From assembly GCA_030265505.1 (NCBI GenBank), contig JAJDGD010000003.1:1-64000 (forward strand): DNA of 64,000 nucleotides. The letters run 5' to 3'. Positions 57,092 through 64,000 of the stretch are shown here, piece after piece. The notes under the pieces are model-generated. The model made no database searches and was not told the origin of the DNA. It saw only the letters and a list, made by a program, of their open reading frames with translations. How positions within the stretch are numbered: the stretch's first letter is position 1; each line of letters begins with the position of its first letter. Origin of the DNA: Ruminococcaceae bacterium OttesenSCG-928-O06 (lineage in GTDB: Bacteria; Bacillota; Clostridia; Oscillospirales; Ruminococcaceae). Position numbers and translations under genes: made by a program.

Positions 57092-59116
57092 ATGAAGTAC
57101 GAAAGGCTGTTTGCCCCCATCACCATCAACGGGATGGAACTGAAAAACCGGCTGGTGATGCCCGCGCTGCACCACCTGTATACGCCGGAAGGCCATGCAA
57201 CAGAGCGATTCAACAAGTACTACTGGCGCCGGGCCGAGGGCGGCGTTGGGCTGATCATTGTGGGGGGCTGCCGGTTCGACGATTATGGCGGCGGGCCGTA
57301 CATGATGAGCCTGCGCACCGACGAATTCATTCCGGGATATAAGGAATTTACCGACGGCGTTCATCAGCGTGGTGCCAAGGTGGCCGTGCAGCTGTACCAC
57401 GGTGGGCGTTACTCCGGCTCCAAATACAACCCGGGCGAGGGCCCGCCGCTTGCGCCGTCTGCCGTCTATTCCCATTTCTCGCGCGAGACCCCGCAGGAGA
57501 TGACGAAGGCGCAAATCGACGAAGTGATCAAAAACTGGGCCGACGGCGCCGTGCGCGCCCAGAAGGCAGGCTTCGATGCAGTGGAGATATTGGGCTCGGC
57601 CGGGTATCTCATCTCGCAGTTCCTCTCGCTCAGCACCAACCAGCGCACCGACGAATACGGCGGCAGCTGGGAGAACCGCACCCGCTTCCCGCTGCAGGTT
57701 ATCCGCGCGGTGCGTGCTGCCGTGGGGCCAGGCTACCCCTTGATTTTGCGGGTGGCCGGCAATGACTTTGTGCCCGGCGCTAACACCAACGAAAATGCCG
57801 TGGAGTTTGCCAAGCTGGCTGAGGAAGCGGGGATAGACTGCCTGAACGTGACGGGCGGCTGGCACGAGACGCGTGTGCCTCAGCTGCCGGGAGATTTGCC
57901 CCGCGGCGGCTTTGTGTACCTTGCCTCCGCCATCAAAAAGGCGGTTAACATCCCGGTCATGGCGTGCAACCGCATCAACCGGCCCGACGTGGCCGAGCGC
58001 ATTTTGGCTATGGACCAGGCAGACCTCATCGGTATCTCGCGCCCGCTGGTGGCAGACCCCGACTGGGTGAATAAGGCTTATGAAGAGCGCGAAGATGAGA
58101 TACGCGGCTGCGTGGCCTGCAACCAGGGTTGCCTTGCCAAAACATTCTTTGGCAAGCCGGTGGAGTGCCTGGTAAACGGCGAGGCAGGCCGCGAGTACCT
58201 GCTGGAGGATGTGAAGGCGCCCGAAAAGCTGAAGAATATTTTGGTGGTGGGCGGCGGCCCCGGCGGGTGCGAGTTTGCCCTGCGCGCGGCCGAGCGTGGC
58301 CACACCGTTACCATTTGGGAGAAAGACGCGGCGCTGGGCGGCCAGCTGAACGTGGTGTACGCCCCCCCGGGCAAGCGGGAGTTTGAAAACCTGGTAAAAT
58401 ACTATGACACCATGCTGAAAAAGCGCGGGGTGAAGGTGGAGCTGAACCGCGAAGCCACGCCCGAAAGTGTGCAGGCCGGCGGCTTTGACGAAGTGGTGGT
58501 GGCCACGGGCGTTACGCCCATCACCATCCCGCTGCCGCAAACCAGCAAGGCCATCCCGGTGTACAACGCAATGGACGTGCTGGAGGGTAAGGTGTTCCCC
58601 GGCAAAGACATCGTTGTGGTGGGTGGTGGCTCTGTAGGGTGTGAGACCGCCCAGTACCTGGTGCACGAGGGCGCCGCCGGGCCGGACCTGGTATACTTCC
58701 TGATGCACCAGAAGGCCGAGACGCCCGAGAAGATAGAGCGCCTGATAAATGAGAGCGACCGCAACGTGACCATTGTGGAACTGGCCAAGATAGGCGCCGG
58801 GTTTGAGCCCGGCACCGGCTGGCCCGTGATGGACGATTTGAAGCGCATGGGTGTGAAGCTGTTCAGCACCTCCAAACTGCTGGAGGTGGGCGAGGACAGT
58901 GTGCAAATAGAAGTGACCGACAAGGAGGGGAATGTGAAAACCGTCACCGTGCCCTGCGACGGCATTGTACTGGCGGTGGGTTCCCGTTCCAACACGGCAC
59001 TGTACGACGCCATCAAGGAAAAAATGCCCACCGCCCACCTGCTGGGCGACGCCGCCCAGGTGGGCAAGGTTATCGACGCGATTCGCCAGGCAAGTGACTT
59101 GGCCGTTAGTGTATAG
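57092..59116 (+). CDS. NADH:flavin oxidoreductase/dienoyl-CoA reductase-like enzyme (OYE + FAD/NAD domains)
   Basis: FAPITINGMELKNRLVMPALHHLY; QLYHGGRYS; CVACNQGCLAKTFFGKPVECLVN; ILVVGGGPGGCEFALRAAERGHTVTIWEKDAALGGQL. Confidence 0.92.
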   Translation: MKYERLFAPITINGMELKNRLVMPALHHLYTPEGHATERFNKYYWRRAEGGVGLIIVGGCRFDDYGGGPYMMSLRTDEFIPGYKEFTDGVHQRGAKVAVQLYHGGRYSGSKYNPGEGPPLAPSAVYSHFSRETPQEMTKAQIDEVIKNWADGAVRAQKAGFDAVEILGSAGYLISQFLSLSTNQRTDEYGGSWENRTRFPLQVIRAVRAAVGPGYPLILRVAGNDFVPGANTNENAVEFAKLAEEAGIDCLNVTGGWHETRVPQLPGDLPRGGFVYLASAIKKAVNIPVMACNRINRPDVAERILAMDQADLIGISRPLVADPDWVNKAYEEREDEIRGCVACNQGCLAKTFFGKPVECLVNGEAGREYLLEDVKAPEKLKNILVVGGGPGGCEFALRAAERGHTVTIWEKDAALGGQLNVVYAPPGKREFENLVKYYDTMLKKRGVKVELNREATPESVQAGGFDEVVVATGVTPITIPLPQTSKAIPVYNAMDVLEGKVFPGKDIVVVGGGSVGCETAQYLVHEGAAGPDLVYFLMHQKAETPEKIERLINESDRNVTIVELAKIGAGFEPGTGWPVMDDLKRMGVKLFSTSKLLEVGEDSVQIEVTDKEGNVKTVTVPCDGIVLAVGSRSNTALYDAIKEKMPTAHLLGDAAQVGKVIDAIRQASDLAVSV

Positions 59117-59186
59117 TAGTATCTACCTGTATTAAGACCATGTGTATGTTCAAAGGCCCTAAGGAACAAGCAGGGCAGTTATAAAG

Positions 59187-59233
59187 AAACCTCTGCCAGC
59201 CTGTAGCATGTTACAGGCGGCAGAGGTTTTTCT
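59187..59233 (+). terminator. Rho-independent terminator
   Basis: aaacctctgccagcctgtagcatgttacaggcggcagaggtttttctt. Confidence 0.85.
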
Positions 59234-59401
59234 TTGCTTTTTAAGGTTGGGCCAGGTGTGGCCCCTCACTATTGTCTGCACTGGTTTGCGTGCTATTGTG
59301 TGCAGATGGATTTACCCGATTTTAACAGAAGGGGTACCCGCACGTTTGGATATGGCCGAGAGGCGAAGGAGATGGAGAGAGTGCAGAAGTCAAAAAACTA
59401 C

Positions 59402-59623
59402 TATAATACGGATATAAATTGATTTTAGGTGTTTTGATGGGAGGCAAACTCCTCCCAGAATGATACAAATATCTCCACAGAAAGCGCCCACGCCCCCTGG
59501 TGCGACAGCGTTCGCTATTAGCCGCCCAAATGGGTCGACCGCAAGCGACAGGGCCCCTTCGGTATAATTTTGATGTACCCAAACGGGTACCTGTCCGGCT
59601 AAAAAAGGGAGGTGTGCTGGCGG
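59402..59623 (+). promoter_or_regulatory. Candidate structured 5' leader RNA upstream of a glycosyltransferase, with TATAAT at 59402
   Basis: Hairpins gggagg-caaact-cctccc (59439-59456) and gtaccc-aaac-gggtac (59575-59590); long-range stems gacagg/cctgtc (59547-59552/59590-59595) and ttagccg/cggctaa (59518-59524/59596-59602). Confidence 0.45.
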
Positions 59624-60772
59624 ATGAAAGTGATGATTCTGGGCAGCTATCCGCCGCGCATAGACGACGTGGCCAACCACACAAGAGAGCTTGCGCATCA
59701 TCTTGCGGCGCGTGGCGGCATGGACACCCAAGTGGTGGCGGTGGACGCCGGGAAGACGCGCTACGGCCCGCAGGTATTTTGCCGCGTGGCCCAGAACAGC
59801 CGCTTTTCCCACCTGGCTGCGGCAGAGGAAGTGAACGGCAGCGGTGCCGACATCGTACTGGTGGAGCATGATTTTTCCATCTATGGCGGCGTGGGCGGCG
59901 AGTATTTGCTGGACCTTTTGGAGCGGCTGGAGATGCCCTATGTCATGGCGTGCCACTGCGTGCCGGCCCGGCCAAATGAGGAGGGCCGGCAGGTGCTGGC
60001 CCAGGCGTGCTTTTACAGCGCGGCAGTGCTGGCCATGAGCCACCTGTGTGCCCGGCTTTTGGTGGAGGAATATGACGTAGAAGAAGAGAAAATAACCGTG
60101 ATGTACTGCGGGGTGGACGCCCAGGCCGAGGTGGACCGCGAGGCGCTGAAACAGCAGGCCGGCCTTGCGGGGTGCCCGGTGGTTGCCACCTGCGGGCTGT
60201 TGATGCCGGGCATGGGGCTGGAGTATGGCATGCAAGCCATTGCCCTGGTGGCGCAGCGCTACCCCAATGTGCACTACCTGGTGTATGGGCAAACCCACCC
60301 GGACATTGTGCGCGACAGTGGCGAGGAATACCGCAGCAAGTTGATGGCGATGGCGGAAAACCTGGGTGTGGGCGCCAATGTACAGTTTGTGAACCGCTAC
60401 CCCGGCCGCCGCGGCATGCTGATGTGCACGGGCATTTGTGATGTGTTTTTAACGCCCTATGTGGGCTGGGACAAGGCGGTAAGCAGCGGCCTTGCCAGCG
60501 TGCTGGCGGGTGGGCGCGCGTGTGTTTCCACCCCATACCAGTACGCCAAAGAGATGCTGCAAGACGGCTGCGGTATGCTGGCAAGCTTTTGCGATGACCG
60601 CTCCCTCGCCGTGGGGATACTGGAAATTTTGGACAACCCCGCGCTGAAAGCCGACATGGAGAATAAAGCGCAGGAATGTGGCCGCAAGCTGGCCTGGCCG
60701 GCGGTGGCTGCGCAATACGAAGGGGTTTTTATGCGCGTGGCGGCCCAAAACTACAGGCAGATGCTGAGCTGA
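59624..60772 (+). CDS. Glycosyltransferase (GT4-like)
   Basis: MKVMILGSYPPRIDDVANHTRELAHHLA...HDFSIYGGVGGEYLLDLLERLEMPYVMACHCVPARP...VATCGLLMPGMGLEYGMQAIALVAQRYPNVHYLVYGQTHP. Confidence 0.85.
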   Translation: MKVMILGSYPPRIDDVANHTRELAHHLAARGGMDTQVVAVDAGKTRYGPQVFCRVAQNSRFSHLAAAEEVNGSGADIVLVEHDFSIYGGVGGEYLLDLLERLEMPYVMACHCVPARPNEEGRQVLAQACFYSAAVLAMSHLCARLLVEEYDVEEEKITVMYCGVDAQAEVDREALKQQAGLAGCPVVATCGLLMPGMGLEYGMQAIALVAQRYPNVHYLVYGQTHPDIVRDSGEEYRSKLMAMAENLGVGANVQFVNRYPGRRGMLMCTGICDVFLTPYVGWDKAVSSGLASVLAGGRACVSTPYQYAKEMLQDGCGMLASFCDDRSLAVGILEILDNPALKADMENKAQECGRKLAWPAVAAQYEGVFMRVAAQNYRQMLS

Positions 60773-60829
60773 GCTTACAAAGCCGGCAAAACATAAAGGC
60801 ACGAACAAATTTACTGTAAAGGAGATGAA

Positions 60830-60988
60830 ATGATGCAACAACGCAGTTACAGGCTGCCTGCCTTCCAGTTCAAAGAGGACGAAAAGCGGTTTGAGCCGTT
60901 TCCTCCTTCGTATTATGAGACGGAAAAGCGGGCCCAGGAGAAAATTACCCAGATGATGACGTCGCCCAAAAGAAAAAAGCTGAACTGA
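60830..60988 (+). CDS. Predicted 52-aa soluble small protein
   Basis: MMQQRSYRLPAFQFKEDEKRFEPFPPSYYETEKRAQEKITQMMTSPKRKKLN*; strong SD aaaggagatgaa; below the ORF-track cutoff. Confidence 0.5.
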   Translation: MMQQRSYRLPAFQFKEDEKRFEPFPPSYYETEKRAQEKITQMMTSPKRKKLN

Positions 60989-61019
60989 AAAGCGCAAGCC
61001 ACAACGCCTTGCCCAACAA

Positions 61020-61051
61020 AAAGCCGAGTGTTCTTTTGAACACTCGGCTTT
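61020..61051. terminator. Bidirectional terminator (convergent genes)
   Basis: Perfect 14-bp stem aaagccgagtgttc-tttt-gaacactcggcttt. Confidence 0.8.
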
Positions 61052-61086
61052 GCGCTGTGAATAAGGGATTTCTTCAATTCAGGCGC

Positions 61087-62262
61087 TTAGGCGTTCGGGT
61101 TTTCCAGCACCAGGGAGAAGCCCTGCCCGCCGCCGCAGCAGAAGGTGACAAGGCCGCGGCGCTTGCCGGTGCGGCGCAGTGCGTACACCATGCGGGCCGC
61201 CAGCATGCCGCCAGACGCCGCCAACGGGTGGCCGATGGCGATGGCGCCGCCCTCGATGTTGAGACGGCTGCGGTCGATGCCAAGCTCCTTCACCACGGCC
61301 AGAGACTGTGCCGCGAAGGCCTCGTTCAGCTCGATGAGGTCGAAGTCGTCCAGCTTATAGCCATGGCGGGCCATCAGCTTACGGGTGGAGTATACGGGCC
61401 CAATGCCCATGATGGTGGGGTCGCATCCGGCGGCGGCAAATTCCTTCACCACGGCCAGAATTTCCAGGCCCAGTTCCTCGGCTTTTTCACGGCTCATAAC
61501 CAAAACGGCGGAGGAGCCGTCCGTTTGGGGCGAGGCGTTGCCCGCGGTAACCACGCCGCCGGGCATTACCGGGCGCAGTTTGCCCAGGGTTTCCATGCTG
61601 CTGTCGCCCCGAATGCCGGAGTCGGCATCTACCACAAGCGGGTCGCCCTTGCGCTGGGGCAGGGTGATGGGCACGATTTGGTCCTTGGTCCAGCCTTCCT
61701 TCGCGGCCTTGGCGGCGTTGTGGTGGCTTTGCATGGCAAACTCGTCGCACTCCTCGCGGGTAAGGTTGTACTGTTTGGCCAGGTTCTCGGCGGTGGGAAT
61801 CATGGGGATGCCGTCGCCACGGCCGCCGGGGATGGAGGAGGTGTACTGCACAAAGTTGATCTCGCCGGGGTAGGCGCTCTGGGGGCGCTCCAGCAGGAAG
61901 GGCGCCTGAGAGTAGCTCTCTACGCCGCCGGTAAGCACTACGTCGGCCATGTTGCCCCAAATCATGCTGGCGCCCAGGGCCAAAGCATTCAAAGAGCTGG
62001 AGCACTGGCGGTCCACCGTAAGGGCGGAGACGGAATCGGGGAAGTTGGTTTCCAGTACGCAGCAGCGGGCGGCGTCGCCCCACTGGTGGCCAATCAGGTT
62101 GCCAAATACCACATCGTCAATCAGGGCGGGGTCCAGCCCAACTTTGTCCACCGCGGCCTGCATGATGTATCCGCCCAGCTTGGGTACAGGCACCGGTGCC
62201 AGGGCGCCCCGGTATTTTGTCATAGGGGAACGAACAGCGCTAACTACAACAGCCTCTCTCAT
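61087..62262 (-). CDS. Thiolase family protein (acetyl-CoA acetyltransferase-like)
   Basis: MREAVVVSAVRSPMTKYRGALAPV...VDRQCSSSLNALALGASMIWGNMADVVLTGGVESYSQAP...NIEGGAIAIGHPLAASGGMLAARMVYALRR. Confidence 0.93.
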   Translation of the reverse strand: MREAVVVSAVRSPMTKYRGALAPVPVPKLGGYIMQAAVDKVGLDPALIDDVVFGNLIGHQWGDAARCCVLETNFPDSVSALTVDRQCSSSLNALALGASMIWGNMADVVLTGGVESYSQAPFLLERPQSAYPGEINFVQYTSSIPGGRGDGIPMIPTAENLAKQYNLTREECDEFAMQSHHNAAKAAKEGWTKDQIVPITLPQRKGDPLVVDADSGIRGDSSMETLGKLRPVMPGGVVTAGNASPQTDGSSAVLVMSREKAEELGLEILAVVKEFAAAGCDPTIMGIGPVYSTRKLMARHGYKLDDFDLIELNEAFAAQSLAVVKELGIDRSRLNIEGGAIAIGHPLAASGGMLAARMVYALRRTGKRRGLVTFCCGGGQGFSLVLENPNA

Positions 62263-62562
62263 TCTAATTCTCCTTTCGATTGTGCGGCCTGACCGCGCCA
62301 AAGGGCAGGGACAGTCCCGCAGTGGAAAAAGTGCCGGATGTATGCGGATTGGGATTGGTGATACACAACAAAGATACCATGAAATGCTAGATAAATCAAT
62401 ACAAATTGCCACAAATACTGCAAGGCGGGAAATGTGCCGCAAAAAAGGCATGGCCGCAAAAATACAAGATGATTTTTGCGCGTATATCTGTTATAATAAG
62501 CACAGTTTACAGGCCGGGCCGCTACATGGTGCCGCCCGCATAGCGAAAGGGAAGGTGCCGCG

Positions 62563-62754
62563 ATGCCGACAGCCGTAAAAGTCCTTTTGGCAATAGCCGC
62601 GCTGGTGGTGGCGGTTGTTGTGATATTGGTGGTGGCGGTTGTTGTGATATTGGTGGTGGCGGCAAGGCTTGCCGGGTACAGCACCACCATGGACCTGGTG
62701 CGTTATCTGCTGGGGTATTTGCAGTATATTTGGAACGAGCGGCTGTTTGCCTGA
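62563..62754 (+). CDS. Small single-TM protein
   Basis: MPTAVKVLLAIAALVVAVVVILVVAVVVILVVAARLAGYSTTMDLVRYLLGYLQYIWNERLFA; TATAAT-like element upstream. Confidence 0.6.
   Translation: MPTAVKVLLAIAALVVAVVVILVVAVVVILVVAARLAGYSTTMDLVRYLLGYLQYIWNERLFA
62604..62662 (+). repeat. 24-bp in-frame tandem repeat (about 2.5 copies)
   Basis: ggtggtggcggttgttgtgatatt x2 plus ggtggtggcgg, encoding VVAVVVIL repeats. Confidence 0.85.
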
Positions 62755-62833
62755 CGGCCGAAGGGCCGCCGCCCGTGGGGTAAACAAAGGCGCGCCACCA
62801 AAGGACGCGCCGGAAAAACCAAGGAGGATATGT

Positions 62834-63022
62834 ATGAAAGTATTTTTAAAGGTATTGATGTGGATAGCCATTGTTGCCGTGGTGGTTTTTTTGGTGCTGT
62901 TCATCACGGTGCAGGTTGCCGACGAGTTCGACAGCATCCCGCAGCTCATTCGCTACCTGATGGGGCAGTATACCCCGGGTGGCCGCGCTTTGGCGCCGGT
63001 GCCCTTCTTTCCCTGGTGGTAA
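62834..63022 (+). CDS. Small single-TM protein, apparent paralog of 62563-62754
   Basis: MKVFLKVLMWIAIVAVVVFLVLFITVQVADEFDSIPQLIRYLMGQYTPGGRALAPVPFFPWW; SD aaggagg. Confidence 0.65.
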   Translation: MKVFLKVLMWIAIVAVVVFLVLFITVQVADEFDSIPQLIRYLMGQYTPGGRALAPVPFFPWW

Positions 63023-63134
63023 ATGCAACACCGGCGCCCAAAGGCCGGCCAAAAATGCAAGTAAAAAGCACGCCGCTACAGGCCAAACGGCCAAAGCGGC
63101 GTATCTTTGTTTGTGTGGTAAGGCGCCAAAGCCC

Positions 63135-63392
63135 TCAGGGCAGCTTTTCCAGGGCCTCTTGCAGGCAAAGGGAAATTTGGTGCGGGCAAGAGGTGCTTTT
63201 GTCCTCGCAGCGGATGCCCGCAATAAGAGGGATGGCCTCGGCGGCGGGGCGGCCTTCAAGCAGGCGGCACACCCCTTGCAGGTTGCCGTCGCAGCCATAG
63301 TCCACCTCTATGTGGCGGATGATGCCGTTCTCGTCCAAATCTACGGTGGTTTTGCCGGAGCAAACCCCTTTGTTTTTGCGGGAATGGGTCAT
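63135..63392 (-). CDS. TSCPD domain protein (TIGR03905-like)
   Basis: MTHSRKNKGVCSGKTTVDLDENGIIRHIEVDYGCDGNLQGVCRLLEGRPAAEAIPLIAGIRCEDKSTSCPHQISLCLQEAL. Confidence 0.85.
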   Translation of the reverse strand: MTHSRKNKGVCSGKTTVDLDENGIIRHIEVDYGCDGNLQGVCRLLEGRPAAEAIPLIAGIRCEDKSTSCPHQISLCLQEALEKLP

Positions 63393-63503
63393 GGCACAAA
63401 CGCTCCTTTGCGCTGCGGGCTTTGGGGAATGGCAGATGCTATAAGATGAACTCAGTATACTTCTTTTGGCCGCGGCGGGCAAGCCCCCGGCGGGCTGGGC
63501 GGC

Positions 63504-64000
63504 TTAGCGGAACAATTCAAGCGAGCGCGCCAGCAATTCCACGGTGCCTGCAATGCCCAGGCGGGCAGAATCTACCGCCAGGTGGTAATTGTCTACCGAG
63601 GCCCAGTCCCTGTCGGTGTAGTAGGCGTAGTAGTTGGCGCGGCTGCGGTCTGTCTTGCGGATGAGGGAACGCGCGGCGTCTTCGTCCAGGTTGTGTTTGC
63701 GGGCCACGCGCTGGATGCGTGCCTCCAGCGCGGCGTGTACAAACACGCTTACCATGGCGTCGTTGCCGCGCAAAACATAGTCTGCACAGCGGCCAATGAT
63801 GACGCAAGGGCCCTTGGCCGCCGTCTCGCGTATCACCTCGGCAATCACGCTTTGCATCCTGTCGTTGGGCAAATAGCTCACATAGTCGGCATAGCTGGGG
63901 GCCTTGCCGGCGCCGTCCATGGGGGGCACCGCAGCCATAAAGCCGCTGGTGGGCTTTTCGTCGTGCTTTTCAAACAGCTCTTGCAAAATGCCGCTTTTTT
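63504..64000 (-). CDS. Cytidylate kinase-like family protein (5' end outside window)
   Basis: AAKGPCVIIGRCADYVLRGNDAMVSVFVHAALEARIQRVARKHNLDEDAARSLIRKTDRSRANYYAYYTDRDWASVDNYHLAVDSARLGI. Confidence 0.85.
   Translation of the reverse strand, partial: KSGILQELFEKHDEKPTSGFMAAVPPMDGAGKAPSYADYVSYLPNDRMQSVIAEVIRETAAKGPCVIIGRCADYVLRGNDAMVSVFVHAALEARIQRVARKHNLDEDAARSLIRKTDRSRANYYAYYTDRDWASVDNYHLAVDSARLGIAGTVELLARSLELFR

Noticed and set aside
58362-58368. C7 homopolymer in the OYE-like gene
   Set aside because: Reading frame is intact with seven C (VVYAPPGKREFENL), so no frameshift is implied
59305-59422. 38-aa ORF MDLPDFNRRGTRTFGYGREAKEMERVQKSKNYYNTDIN upstream of the glycosyltransferase leader
   Set aside because: No convincing Shine-Dalgarno and it overlaps the candidate promoter; kept only as a curiosity
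1-64000. CRISPR arrays, tRNA/rRNA genes, transposons or prophage
   Set aside because: No regularly spaced repeats, no cloverleaf or rRNA-like sequence, and no transposase or integrase-like ORFs were recognised by eye; a tRNAscan/Rfam run would be needed for certainty

Overview
The window is a dense, GC-rich chromosomal segment of bacterial type, most like a Clostridia/Oscillospiraceae-type Firmicute judged from gene content and order. I saw no rRNA, tRNA, CRISPR array, transposase or phage module. Blocks from left to right: (a) DNA repair and tRNA modification: pseudouridine synthase (partial), radC, uvrB, uvrA, miaB, ylbF-like, mutS, mutL, miaA. (b) Division-associated genes: HlyD-like membrane protein, yggS, sepF, ylmH, divIVA, ileS, lspA, rluD-like. 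(c) Housekeeping genes: HAD phosphatase, comEA-like HhH protein, ppk, luxS, pyk, deoB, ABC exporter, GNAT, YdcF-like, Rrf2-cysK. (d) A 16-kb minus-strand operon, about 37.4-53.4 kb, with hydA/hyuA, NUDIX, Se-type xanthine dehydrogenase, ygfK, NCS2 permease, ssnA, arcC/yqeA, ygeW, ygeY, ygeX and a YheO-type PAS regulator. A separately terminated mocA-yqeB pair follows. This matches the selenium-dependent-hydroxylase-linked anaerobic purine/uric acid catabolic locus of gut bacteria. (e) A GntR regulator with crotonase, a dienoyl-CoA-reductase-like flavoenzyme, a glycosyltransferase with a long structured leader, and a thiolase. (f) Small membrane proteins, a TSCPD protein and a cytidylate-kinase-like protein (partial). 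The most notable anomalies are two apparent +1 frameshifts, each exactly at a 7-nt G homopolymer where 6 G restore the conserved protein (uvrB and arcC). Others are a divergent promoter/operator region with two inverted TGGTN3ACCA sites at the gntR gene, and a roughly 200-nt multi-stem leader upstream of a glycosyltransferase.
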